Source: Dastarcus helophoroides (taxonomy: Eukaryota; Arthropoda; Insecta; Coleoptera; Bothrideridae). From it: a DNA stretch of 64,000 nt. Position numbers and translations under genes: made by a program. Below the pieces are notes generated by a model, which worked only from the letters and a program-made list of their open reading frames with translations, was not told the origin of the DNA and searched no databases. Positions within the stretch are counted from its first letter, which is position 1; the number at the start of each line of letters is the position of its first letter. The DNA lies in contig CM053327.1 in assembly GCA_028583605.1 (NCBI GenBank), positions 25,283,629 to 25,347,628 on the forward strand, read 5' to 3'. Below are positions 1-11,085 of this stretch, piece by piece.

Positions 1-655
1 CAAAATCCCTCCCTTTCGATGACTTTACTCCCAAAAGAGAACTTTTTTTCTCCAAATTTGACCTTTGGAAAAATCCTCAAAAGTACGGCTCGAGGAAAAG
101 TTGGTCCAATAAATACCTTTTCTTTTTAAAAATATTGCCTTTTTTCAGAGATTTTGAATTTAGTCTCGAAAAAGTCAAAATTCGAGAAAAATTTAATGTC
201 AACTCGAATTCGAAATTTTGTCTTTGTTCTAGAAATCCGAGTTCATTTGTCTTCTAAAACATCGACTTGAATGCAAAAACTTAAATTTTTTCATTCTAAA
301 TTTGCTGTTTTCCAAATATTCAAGTTATTTTATTTTTCTCCATTTTTCCTTCAAGTCAGAATGTTTTTGTGAAATATTTTGATATTTTTCAACAATCTAA
401 ATTTAAACTTGAAAATTAGTATATTATGTTAGAAGTCTTAAATTAAGTCTCGAAAAAGTCGAAATATCAAGAAAAATAAAATCAACTTTGACCAGAATTT
501 CGAAATTTTGCCTTTGTTTTTGTGTTATCTCAAAAAATTTCCAAGCAAAAGGTACAATTTTAAGGAAAATAAAAAGCCAAATTATAGAACAATGCGACTT
601 TTCAGAAAAATACCGAAACTAAGTTCTGACTGATTTTTTTAGTTTCGATCATTAT
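1..655. repeat. degenerate AT-rich quasi-periodic block
   Basis: No gene seen. The block is built from loosely repeated words such as ttcgaaattttg, aaaaagtcgaaat and ctcgaaaaagtc, spaced about 18-22 bp. The same vocabulary recurs in many later blocks of the window. Copies are too diverged to define a unit by eye. It could be an old satellite or the interior of decayed non-autonomous transposons. Confidence 0.6.
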
Positions 656-667
656 GGTAAAACTGTT

Positions 668-867
668 TTGGTGCAACGGACTGGTCACTGATTATCTTCA
701 AAAATTGAAATACAAATCTTGTACCCCGAAAACAACAAAGATTAAAAAACACAAGAAAGGTTGCTCTAACGCGTTTCGATAGCCAAGCCATCATCTTCAG
801 AGAGATACTATATCTCTCTGAAGATAATAACTTGGCTATTAAAACGCGTTAGAGCAACCTTTGTTGC
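668..867. mobile_element. mini Penelope-like palindrome (copy A)
   Basis: A short non-coding element of two inverted PLE termini. The left arm starts with a variant of the outer end (gtgcaacggactggtcac) and runs through a minus-strand hammerhead-like motif at about 763-804. The right arm (about 811-866) is a degenerate plus-strand copy with gaa lost from the GAAA box. Direct repeats ggtaaaactgtt (656-667) and ggtaaaaccgtt (868-879) differ at one base and look like a 12 bp target-site duplication. The right arm stops early, at ctttgttg, so this copy is the most truncated of the palindromes. Confidence 0.75.
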
Positions 868-879
868 GGTAAAACCGTT

Positions 880-1370
880 AATATCGGAACTTGAATTCAA
901 TTTTGAAATTTTAAATTTCATCATGAAATTTTCACTCTGGTCATAAAAATATCTAAATTAAAAAAAAAAGTTTGGAAATAAATTGAAATGTTGTATTTAA
1001 AATAAAACTATCGAGTTTAAGGTTAAAGTACAAAAAAAATGAAATTTTTTATAAACAAATAAATTTGGAGAAGCGCTTTACATTTCCGAAATGATTTTTT
1101 TTTCTTTCCTCTTTCGATCTTAAAATTTGCAACTTTCCACCTTAATCTTAGAAACATAAAAAATATATCTAAAATACAAATTTCAACAAAAAACAAGGAT
1201 CTTTCAATTTTTTTCTCATAATTGAAACTTTTTTCTAAAAATTCGGAGTATCAACTTGATTGTTTTTTTAAAATTCACAGTTTAAATTTAATATCTTATT
1301 TTATTATCATAATTTAGACATTTTATCGAAAATTCGACGTGATATCGAAAATTTGTGATTTTAATTGAAT
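880..1370. repeat. degenerate AT-rich block
   Basis: No gene seen. It continues the same repeat vocabulary, here mostly as aaattcgacg, tttcgatctta and homopolymer runs. Very similar stretches recur at 7240-7500 (ctttcctctttcgacctt, aggatctttcaatttt), so 1080-1380 and 7240-7500 are probably diverged copies of one larger repeat. Confidence 0.5.
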
Positions 1371-3498
1371 TTGAGGGGACATTATTGTAAGATTTGCACA
1401 AGGACAACTGTTGGACTCCTAGAGGACCTACTTAAATCTTATGAATTATGAATATGAAATCTTCCAAGGTGGTAGAGAAATCTACGAATATCTCACACTC
1501 AGTTTAATGACTAAATATTCCACATTGTTTTTTTAAACTTTTGCTGTTTGCCTTACACTTTCGTACACACATGTCTATGTAGTATATTTCATAGTTTTTG
1601 TTGTTGTTGCTGTTGTAAGACTAAGTAAGAAAAAAGAAAATGTTTCAAGGAAACATAAAAAATCGTATATGAAGTTTAAAGAAAGGCTGGAGGGTCTGCT
1701 TAATCCTGACAAAATCGACAAAGTGGGAAGAAAGATCACAAATGAAAAAAAAAATGTTTACGAAATGTACGGACCCTTACACAAACCGACGTCCCAAACT
1801 CCCAAAACGCACAATGGATTTGATTTAGAGTTTGTTAGCTGGCAAATTAAATATTATTGCGTCTCTAACAACAACATTTGTTTATCACATTTAATAACAA
1901 AAATGTAACTTAATACACTATCGTAGTACATTTCCTGTTTTTTCAACACTCTGCAGTCTTTCTTCAAATTCACACTCTGTGGCGACGGGACGCCAGTGTA
2001 ATTATTGTGCATACGAATGTTGGCAACTACATACCAGTTATTAAATTAATGCACAACACAAACACATAATTAAAATAAGAGTATCCTTTTGCATAATCGC
2101 AATTACTTGCTTACAAACAAATTTTACCTTAGGGCGGAAGACATTTATTTTTATTAAAAATATCAACCAAGACAAGCTTAATTGGTTTCTTTTGTGTTCT
2201 AATCAAATACGCATTGTTTGTGAGTTTGTGACGATTCCAAATATTTAAGTGTGTTTGGTACTCGAAAACTTTGCATATCTTAAATATTGCGTAAAAGATA
2301 CAGAAAAAAATGCTTTAAAATCCGCTAATCCGGCGTTGTAAACAGCACCATTAATTAAAAAGAAAAAACGAACAGCCATTTTAGCAAAACATGTAAATAA
2401 TCAGTATAATAAATAATGTATAAGCTGCATAAAAATTTTTTACAGCACAGAACAATTTTACAATTTAATAAAGTCTAGAGTTTAACAAAATAAGCCCAAG
2501 TCGAAAATCCAAAAATCCAAGTTTATGTGTTGCATATACTAATAGGATTTTAGAGGCGGATCACGTGACCTTGTGCTCAAATTTTTCACTTTAGAGAGTT
2601 AAATGGAGACTTTTACAACCGGAAATGAGTTCCCCGAATTGAATAAAAATCAGCTTTTTTCCGGTATATGTCAATTTGGAATAGGACATTCTAAAAAGGA
2701 ATTTAAAATTAAAACTTATTCAATTTGACAGTTATAACCTAAAATTGACGATTTTTTGGTAAAATTGCTGAACACATGTTAAGGACATGCTTGGATCGGC
2801 GAAATCGTTATTAAAACGAATAAAACGGCAAGTGATTAAGATAATTTGGTTAGGTTTACATAAAACTGTTCTAGCATCTGAGATTTGCACTCTGGACGCA
2901 AATACAAGGCTAAAAAGACACACAACCAAATATAACCTAAAATAATGCTTATAGAATATGATAATAGGACATGTCGCTTCAGCGGAAATCTTTCAGGGTT
3001 ACTACATTTTTCCCTTCGCGAGTTAATGTTAAAAATAAATTGTTGTCAAAATAAGCATCTTTAAAGCGAGCCGCATTGCATAAATTAATAAATTGGACCT
3101 AAGGTTAGTTATCACCGATGATCGGAACGTATGTACATGAATAATAATAAATTATTCACAGGAAATGTCACTCTACAGAGGGGTCGTCACTTAATGGGCC
3201 ATAATTAAATAAATCAAGTTAAAGATAATGTACTTTGTGTATCGCTGATGCTATATGATTTAAATTCGTATTCTCCCTGTTTAAGTCATCAGCTTGGTGC
3301 ATTTCTCTTTTAATGTTAGCTTTTATCCATTGCACAATAGGCCAGTGGCGTAGCTTTTATGGGGGAAAGAGGGAGGTAATTTCACTAATTGTAAGTTCTA
3401 CTTTTCCAAATAAAGTTATTTTTTATTTACTAGAAAAGTAATTGGTTACATTTATAGATATAAATTATATTTGTGGACAAATAGTTAAAATAGCTATA
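1371..3498. other. AT-rich intergenic DNA, no supported gene
   Basis: Mostly unique-looking AT-rich sequence. One 79-codon ORF sits at 1669-1908 on the plus strand, with a charged N-terminal half and no recognised domain. It could be a stray exon or chance, so it is not called as a gene. No RNA gene or promoter is evident. Confidence 0.5.
3343..3385 (+). mobile_element. possible hAT-type terminal fragment
   Basis: The string CAGTGGCGTAGCTTTTATGG followed by G/A-rich sequence has the look of the outer end of non-autonomous hAT elements, which begin CAGxGGCG. No matching opposite end or 8 bp duplication was found nearby, so this is a fragment at best. Confidence 0.3.
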
Positions 3499-3510
3499 AA
3501 GGAAATTCTA

Positions 3511-3767
3511 AAAATTGAAACACAGAACTTGCCCCCTGAAACCAAGAAAGATTAAAAAACACAACAAAGGTTGCTCTAACGCGTTTCGACAGCCAATCTA
3601 TGATCTTCAGAGAGATACTGTTGTATCTCTCTGAAGATGACAGCTTAGCTGTCGAAACGCGTTAGAGCAACCTTTGTTATGTTTTTTAATCTTTCTTGGT
3701 TTCAGGGGACAAGCTCTGTGTTTCAATTTTTGAAGATAACCAAGGACCAGTCCGTTCCATCAAACTT
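3511..3767. mobile_element. mini Penelope-like palindrome (copy B)
   Basis: The cleanest short copy: 257 bp of two inverted PLE termini and no coding sequence. A perfect 12 bp direct repeat aaggaaattcta flanks it (3499-3510 and 3768-3779). The left arm begins at aaaattgaaacac, the right arm ends with the extra outer segment ccaaggaccagtccgttcc. Hammerhead-like motifs lie at 3574-3614 (minus) and 3627-3667 (plus), facing each other across a 12 bp spacer. The right motif has a stem II of GACAGC and GCTGTC. The left motif has a damaged stem II (gacagccaatctatgatc). Confidence 0.85.
3627..3667 (+). ncRNA. hammerhead-ribozyme-like motif in copy B
   Basis: Read 5' to 3': ctct (stem I), CTGAAGA (core), one extra t, GACAGC-loop-GCTGTC (stem II), GAAA (core), ACGCGT (minimal palindromic stem III), T as the cleavage nucleotide after GT, then AGAG closing stem I. 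This matches the type I hammerhead layout known from Penelope-like retroelements. The extra nucleotide before stem II departs from the canonical core. Confidence 0.5.
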
Positions 3768-4104
3768 AAGGAAATTCTAGTCAAGGCCCGCTCTGGGGGA
3801 TGGACAAATTGAACATTTCTTGGAATCGACAAATCCAAAAAGCGACATTTTGGCTACCAACATGGCAACCTTTTTTTTAAGATAAATATCTAAATAATTG
3901 GAATGATTGTTGGTCCCAAATTTTAGAAAAGTTTAGCATTCTGAATGTCCTTATTAAAATGTCTGCTTTTTTCGAATTTTTGGCATTAAAGAAGACATGC
4001 TAACTTCTAAAGTGTCTTCCGGTTTTAAGACTTGAAACGAAAAAAGTTTTCACACCAGTTTTGAAAATAATTAACGGGCCCCAAGTTGAGCGCCAGTGTA
4101 AAAG

Positions 4105-5825
4105 TGATGATGATGATGATATTATTAACTGCCTTTCGAGGATTGTAAGGCCGTTGATAATTACTTATTGAAAACTATCATTATTTATTCACTGACACTA
4201 AATAAATACGAGAGAATGTCTTCTAGCCTCCAATGTTTACGACTTCTCCAGTCGCCTTCCTCCAAATCTCTTTCCTCCATGACGTTATCGACCTCATTTT
4301 TCCAACTTTCCTCAGTCTGCCTCTTTTTCTCCGATTTAAAGGGGTCCAGTCTAGAACTCGTTTGGGCCATCGATATTCATCCATTCTCTAGACATGTCCA
4401 TACCAATTCAGCCTTTTACATTCTCTTGTTTCCATTATTGTGATGTCAATTCCCAATCTTTGTGTTTCTAACATTGTCCTTTCTAGTTACTTGGCAGCAT
4501 CTACGCCAGAAATTTATCTCCATAGCATTAATCTTCGAGGCATCCCTACTATTAATGACTCATAATTCAGAGCCATATGTGGCGATGCTTTCAATAATAG
4601 TTTTATAAATTCTAATCTTTGTGTTTTTAGTAATACTATTGTTCCATATTAGCCCATGTAATTGTCTCATTGCAGTGGTTTCTTGTCCAACTCTGCAAGT
4701 AATTTCCATTGAATTTCGAGCATCATCTGTCAGCTTTACACCAATGTATGTGTATGAGTCAATACTCTTAATTTCAATATCGCGGATTTTTAGATGTTCT
4801 CCTCTATTTTCGATTACTAGGTACTCTAGTTTTAGATGGGTTTATGGTTACTCCCCATTCTGTATATGCCTCGTCTAATTTACGCAACATGTAGTGAATG
4901 TCCTGGTGATCTTCAGCTAGAATGACTTAATCGTCTGTGTAGTGTAAACTGTATAATTTGTTCTTCCCAATCGGTATACCCATAGGTTCATATTTCTTCT
5001 TCCAAGTTTCAAGGACGCCTTCTAGATAGATTTTAAATAATATCGGGAGCTATAGTGCAGCCTTGGCGGAGCTCTTTCGTCATGTTTATTTCTTTAGGTT
5101 ATCATTCGGCCAATTTTAATGGCAATATTTTCGCCATATTTTCATACAATTGTCTTATGTCCGTTTACACGAGATAGTAACTTGCGATAGCACTTGCGAT
5201 AGCACTTGCGAGAGCGACTTGTGAGAGCGAATATATTTATTGACCCTACACGACTATTTCTACCTCCAAATGTACTACTTGCACAACCCACTTGCAGACA
5301 ACTTCTAACAAATTGGAAATAAATCTGAACTTGCCTATAGCGCTCTCTACGGTTGTTTACACCTGGAAGTAATTATTGGGGCAAGTACTTGCGAAAGTTT
5401 TACGACTTGCTCTGAGAGCACTCTCAGAGACTGTTTACACTACGCAAGTTCGCTGGAAGTACTCTCAGACATCGACTTGCGATAATTTTACTTGCTCGTG
5501 TAAATGGCACATTACTGCATTTATGTAAACCGATGGTATATTTTTGTCATTTAATACCTGCCATAATCTATCCAATGGGGTACTGTCATATGCCTTTTGG
5601 AGATCGATGAATACCATGTGGGTTTCCAAATTGTGTTCCATGCGCTTTTCAATAGTTTGCTTTGGACAAAAGATATTATCTGAAATGAGCGTCCTGCACG
5701 GATCCACTTTGGTCTTCCTTATCCTTCCAGTCTTGTTCAATTCGGCTTTTTAATATTTTACCACAAATGCGACTAATGGAGTTTGTTACACCTAACCCTC
5801 TATAATTGGAGCATACTTTCCTGTC
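4105..5825 (-). pseudogene. decayed RTE-like non-LTR retrotransposon
   Basis: Read on the minus strand, short blocks in shifting frames resemble RTE-type LINE reverse transcriptase. They run from HNLETHMVFIDLQKAYDSTP (RT motif A region) through LRQGCTIAPD (motif B) to KIRIYKTIIESIATYGSELW (connection region). The last is NWYGHV.RMDEYRWPKRVL followed by RKRGRLRKSWKNEVDNVMEE near the C-terminus. Many stops and frameshifts are present. The 3' end is a short (ATC)n tail at 4105-4120, as RTE elements end in microsatellites rather than poly(A). A MITE interrupts the coding sequence at 5158-5511. The endonuclease domain is not visible. Confidence 0.8.
5158..5511. mobile_element. MITE with TTA target duplication inside the RTE remnant
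   Basis: A 354 bp inverted-repeat element. The left end TGTCCGTTTACACGAG matches the reverse complement of the right end, TGTGCCATTTACACGAG. TTA occurs at 5155-5157 and again at 5512-5514. Removing the element and one TTA rejoins the host LINE frame exactly (PSVYINAVRQLYENMA), which fixes both boundaries. A 3 bp TTA duplication is typical of PIF/Harbinger. The interior repeats cttgcgatagcacttgcgatag and similar words. It has no coding capacity. Confidence 0.8.
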
Positions 5826-7904
5826 TTTAACTACTCAAAATAAAATTAAACTAAAGAGAAAATTGTCTTTAGAGGAAGCATTTGTTTGGTGGCCGTTGGC
5901 AGACTACCTCTTGGGGTAGTGCAGTTCCATGCACATGCACATCCTGTAATACTCTTAAATTCGAATTTTTTTTCTTTTTTCTTTAAATGGTATTTTTCTA
6001 GGAATTTTGAACTTTTTGAGATCCCATCCAACAGTTTCGACCTTCTTCACGTGACTAACTTCAAATTTTCAAAATGTACTTTATAGAATTTCGAATTTTG
6101 TTGTATAATAAACCTCAACTTTGAACTTCGGATTTTTTTTCCAAAATTTCAACTTTTTTACCATATTTCGCGTTATTTCGCGATCATAGTTAAGATAATT
6201 TCAAGTCGAAATTTCGAAAATAAACCTGAAATTTCAGCATAGAAGAACTAAAAGTAGCAGAGTGGAAACCAAATGGGGTAAATACCAAGTAAAAGGTTTG
6301 TAGTTATAACAGAAAAACCTTATATTAAATGTGTTACTATTGTTAAGTTAATTAATTATTTTAAATTAGTAGTCAAACGGGAAAAATTAGCACATGGCCT
6401 CTGGTTGGGATATTAGTGTTAGCATTTGATAATTATTTAACATATTTTTTGACTTTTAGACCCTTTGGTACTCCCCCTCTATAATTCCCAGAAATTTCAT
6501 AAATATAATTATCAAAAATAATCACATCTTTTTAAGCGGAAAGAAAAATTTTAAAAACAAAAAAGCTGAACAAACTTAAGAAAGTTATTTTAGAAGAAGA
6601 ATTAGAAGATTAGAAGAAAAAGAAAAGTTCTAAATTTTTGTTATAATTTCAATTTACATTCTGCGAAAACCTTCCAAAATTTACATTATAGTCGAAACGA
6701 AAAAGTCAAATATTTAAATTAAACACGTTTTTTTGAAAACTGATTTACAAAATTTTCAACTTTTTCGAGGCAAAATTTAACATTTTTAAAGACATTTTTA
6801 TAAAAAAAGAAAGAAATGCATTTTAGAATCTCAAATTAGCTTTCTTTAAATTTCGCATTTAAAATGAAAATTTTAATTCTGAATTAAAAATTATAACTTT
6901 TTCTAGAATAAAAAATATTCAACAAAATATCAACTACCTATTTCAGAAACTCAAAAGTCTTAGCGACATTTATTTAAAAAAGTTTTACACAAAAATACAA
7001 TATTACTCTAATAAATTTTGAAATAAATTTGAAATTTTAGGAAAAGTCAAAATTTCCAAAACAAACTTGTACTTTTAGGTGGCAGAAAATTCCCAGAAAT
7101 TCTTTTTTTACTCGGTTAAATTCCAATTCAAATATACAGTATTCTCTATGTTTAGAATTTTAAACAAATAACTTTTAAAAACCTTAGCAGAAAAATAAAA
7201 GTTGCTAGTTTTTAAATCACATTTTAATTTGTTAATTTTCTCAGTTTTTCTTTCCTCTTTCGACCTTAAAACTTGTAATTTCCACTTTAATCTTACAAAT
7301 TCGAGAAAAATATATGCTAAAATACAAATTTAAACAAAAAATACAGGATCTTTCAGTTTTTCCTCGTAATTGAAACTTTTGCTCAAAATTCAGGGTTTCA
7401 ACTTGATTGTTTTTTTTTTAATTCCGAGTTTAAATTTCAAGTCTTATTTTATTATCATAATTTAGACATTGTACTGAAAATTCCTCTTATTATTGAAAAT
7501 TAAAAACCTTAACAAAAAAATAAAAGTTATTAGTTTTTAAATCACGATTTAAAAAAGCAAGTTTCGGAATCCAAAAATGTCTTGCTTGTATGTCTACATT
7601 TTTTCTCGAAATTTCTGAATTTCTAGAAGCCGAAATTGCAAATAAACAATTGACAAAAATCACTAATTTTCTAACATAAATGATAGCGAATTTTCAAAGT
7701 TAAATTCAAATATTCATCGTTTTTCTGTAAGTTTAATTTTAACATGCAAAAGTCGCTAAAACTTAAAACTGTTTTTAAAAAATTTAGTTATCGAAATTAA
7801 AGTGGATATTTTATAAAAACTAGAAAAGTTGTATGCTTGTGTTGCCAGGTGGCCGAAACTAAATCCAACACAAGCTCTGTGAAAATCAGGGAGAAATTCA
7901 GTAA
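5826..7904. repeat. degenerate AT-rich block
   Basis: No gene seen. From 6080 to 7750 the sequence is a mix of gaaattttc, aaaagtcgaaa and tttcgacctta words. Segment 7200-7500 closely resembles 1080-1380. The stretch 6240-6650 is less repetitive but shows no ORF or RNA gene. Confidence 0.5.
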
Positions 7905-7910
7905 TTCTAA

Positions 7911-8105
7911 TTCTAACGACAGATGGACAAAGTGGGCAAAAGAAGAAGAAGAACCTACATCCAAAAGGCTTCCTGGCAGACCACCTAAGAGATGACATGA
8001 AAGCTGGACATCCGCATCACAAGAGGCTTTATAACAGAAAACACAAGACTATGTCTTAACAAAAGAAGAAGAAGAAGAGGAAGAAGAAGATACAGAAGAA
8101 GATAT
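7911..8105 (+). pseudogene. RTE-like LINE 3' end fragment with GAA tail
   Basis: Plus-strand translation gives RWTKWAKEEEEPTSKRLPGR then PPKR, a stop, HESWTSASQEAL. This resembles the basic C-terminal segment of RTE-type polyproteins, in which a GRPxKRW motif is followed by a Trp-rich stretch. It ends in a (GAA/AGA)n run at 8054-8105, consistent with a microsatellite 3' tail. Nothing upstream belongs to it, so it is a severely 5'-truncated insertion. Confidence 0.5.
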
Positions 8106-9410
8106 TCAGTAAAAATCCCACATATTGAATAAAAATCTCTCGCTGTGTCCGATTACATGATGCACGCATAAACATAAGCACATTTTCGAAAAATATCAGT
8201 TTATAGAAAAAAATCGGATTTAAGTAGGAAATGTTGAAAGAAAAGGTCGAAATTTTGAAAATGATGAATTTGTAATCGAAGTTTTAAGGAAAAACGACAA
8301 TTGGAGTTATAAAACTGGATTAATGAGAAAGAAGTCAACATTTCAAAAAAAAGAGATATTAAACAGCAAGTTTAACCAAATTTAAAATTTATAACGGAAA
8401 TTTTTAAAGTAAAAATTGAAACTGTAAACTTTGGAATAATATCGGAAAAAAAGTTGAGAAAAATAGTTTTTCGTATGGTAAAATTTTGACGTGAACGTGT
8501 TTTTGTAAAATTTTGACACTTAGCTCGAACTTTAAACTTTTTCTAAACAGTCCAGTGAGAGTTTTAACTTATCTATTACAAATTTACATATTTAGACTCA
8601 AAGTATGTAATTTTTATGCAAAATTTCGAGAAATGTTGATTTTTCTTTTCTTAATTTCAAGGGTTTCTTCATAACTATTAAACTTTATTAACGATAAAAA
8701 CCAACAGATATTAAAAATTCCACAATAAAGTTAATAGTCATGAATATTAAAGGAATTCCACAAAGTAAGGGTTGGAAATGTCAATCAAGTGCTTTCTGAA
8801 AATTTAACTTTTTCCTATTTTCATGTTGAAAACTGAAATCTAACTTTCGACTTGAAACGTGAAATTTTCAAAATAAACTAAGAAAAAAAGAGTAGAAATT
8901 TTGAGACAAGCTCGATATTTTGCAACTAAACGGAAGTTACCGAAATTTCGATGTGAAAGTTTTAACATTAAATTGAAGTCGAAATTTCTAAATTAAATAA
9001 AGTCGAAATTCGGGGAACAAATTTTTTAGAGATTAAATCAAAACTTCCGATTATAAAACCGATATTTTGGAAGATACGAGTCGAATTATTTATGCCCAAA
9101 TTTCACATAAATGTTTCTAGAACAAAAATGAAATCTTCAATTTAAAGTTGAAATTTTTGCCAAAGAATTAATTAAAGTCGAAATTCTGAATGTCCAGATT
9201 GTGTTTTTTAACTTGAAATCCCAAAATTTTGAGAGAAGATTAGTTTAAGTTTGAAGTTGAACTTTCAACTTTTTTTTTCTAAAAGTTTGTAGCTTAATGT
9301 CAAAATATTAATCTTAATATTTAGAGTACAAAGTTAAAACTTTCGTTTTAAGGTGTAAAACTAACTCGCGGTTTAACCAACGATTGTAAACTGCTGGAGT
9401 TGTTAACAAA
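8106..9410. repeat. degenerate AT-rich block
   Basis: No gene seen. Words of the form aagtcgaaattct, gtcgaaatttcta and cttgaaacgtgaaatttt recur about every 20 bp, mostly in the plus orientation from 8800 to 9250. Confidence 0.55.
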
Positions 9411-9455
9411 AAAAAAGACCAAGGGATTCATTTAAATAAATCCCTTGGTCTTTTT
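9411..9455. repeat. near-perfect 45 bp palindrome
   Basis: Arms aaaaagaccaagggatt and aatcccttggtcttttt pair across a central catttaaata. The inner part continues pairing with one mismatch, so the whole segment could form a cruciform or a long hairpin. It may be a minimal fold-back element. No flanking duplication was recognised. Confidence 0.7.
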
Positions 9456-10580
9456 CAAGAGGAGAACGTTTTCGGCCTCAAAATTACTAATTTTTGTATT
9501 TATCTGAATAGAGTTCACAGAAATTTAATAACAATCCAGTTTTTAACATAATTTTATTGCAAGCTTGATAAGTACCCAATAACTAAGGTTAATATTGACG
9601 CAAATGTCGTCTAAATTGGAAAGCATGAGCTCGGAAAAAATACTTTTTTTTAATTATGCAGTTAATGACCGTGTAGTAGCGATCTTCCACATTTTCATGC
9701 ATTATAAGCCTTGAGAATTTCCCCAATGCAACAACAATAAATAATCAAATTAGTAGGTAATAAAAGATTATATAAACCTGCTTAGGTCATTTATCTCTTG
9801 TTAGCAAAGTAGTGCTTTATTATAAAATTATTTTATTTTACCTTCACTAATTATCATAATTTATTGCACTTTTTGAATAGTAACCTGTATACATCATATT
9901 GTGACGGTGTAAAACGTATAAGATGACAAAACATAAAAAGCAATTGAATTCAACATGCCTTATGATTAACAACTAGTTAAATTACTGTACTTTGTATTAG
10001 TGGATATTTTTTGCTATTCCAGTTAATTAATTCAGAGTTCATTCCTAATTACATTGTGGATTTATGTTTAATCATTAAAAGTTTACACTTACTAATGAAT
10101 GCCACACTTAAAAGTACGTATTTTAATTTTTTAATCAAAGTTTGTTTATAATTTTGTCAAGCTTAACGTCAACACTTGTAAGATGCATTACAGATTTTGA
10201 CATTTTTTTTTAATTTTTATGAGAGTTAACTTAGCAAGTTAATGATTTAGGTCCCCATTTCAATTAACAGATCACTCTTAATGTTCATTACATATTTGCT
10301 TCAGATAATGTAGACGCTTTTAATTAAACGTTCGCCTTAACATTGGCCTTTCAAAGTTAGAGCATATAGCACAATAACGTAACGTTCGTGAATAGCGCAA
10401 AGATAATTTTATTCATTAATATTACGAAGTCTACTACTTCCATTGCTTTGTGTACAATTTGACGTTATCTGGTTGTTGGCATAAAGTCGGTACATATAAT
10501 CAGCATATTTAAATAAAATGTAGTTTCATTACGTATTAGTTGGAAAATCCATATGCCCAAAATGCTGAAGAAATGTTGAC
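9456..10580. other. AT-rich intergenic DNA, nothing recognised
   Basis: Less repetitive than its neighbours. It lacks the tcgaaatttt vocabulary. No ORF, RNA gene or mobile element recognised. Confidence 0.5.
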
Positions 10581-10589
10581 ATGTGAAAT

Positions 10590-10694
10590 CAGTATCTCTC
10601 TGAAGATGATAGCTTGGTTATCGAAACGCGTTAGAGCAGCCATTGTTGTGTTTTTTAACATTTCTTGGTTTCAGGGGACAAGATCTGCATTTCA
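10590..10694 (+). mobile_element. solo Penelope-like terminus (copy C)
   Basis: A single arm of the PLE terminus in plus orientation, running from agtatctctctgaag to gcatttca. It carries a hammerhead-like motif at 10596-10636 with stem II GATAGC and GTTATC. A 9 bp direct repeat atgtgaaat flanks it at 10581-10589 and 10695-10703. Unlike the other copies it has no inverted partner. Confidence 0.7.
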
Positions 10695-10787
10695 ATGTGA
10701 AATTGACAAAATACGTAACTTACTTTTAAATCGATCTTTTTTTATTCATCTTCTAGAGATCGATAATTTCTTGTTCTTTCAGTTGAA

Positions 10788-11085
10788 ATAGCGAAGGATA
10801 ATATTTAGCGAAGAAAAAAGATGACACTCTACTTTCATCTCCACAACTGTGCATTGGGTTGGACATTGAGGTCATTAAATGCAATGGAAACAAATTAGGA
10901 GGCAGAACAGAGCCCTGAGGAGCTCCTACTTTAGTAGAAGTAACTGTCTCAGTAAGTGCGATCAACGACAACCTAGGAATTCTACCTTTTACGGTATAAA
11001 TGGCAAGGATTCGATGAATGAATGAATATGGTAGATACTGAATTAGGTGAAGTTTTCTTGGAAACCTCAACAGTAACAGGAGTAA
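10788..11085 (-). pseudogene. Jockey-like RT fragment
   Basis: Minus-strand translation contains GAPQGSVLPPNLFPLHLMTS then a segment ending in MHSCGDESR. It corresponds to RT motif B (GxPQGSxLSPxLF) followed by a decayed catalytic motif C, in which FADDST has become CGDESR. The rest of the RT is not recognisable. It is a short, old LINE fragment directly next to PLE copy C, possibly of the Jockey clade. Confidence 0.6.

Noticed and set aside
1669..1908. 79-codon plus-strand ORF
   Set aside because: Not obviously low complexity, but no recognised domain, splice signals or conservation could be shown. Recorded as possible exon only.
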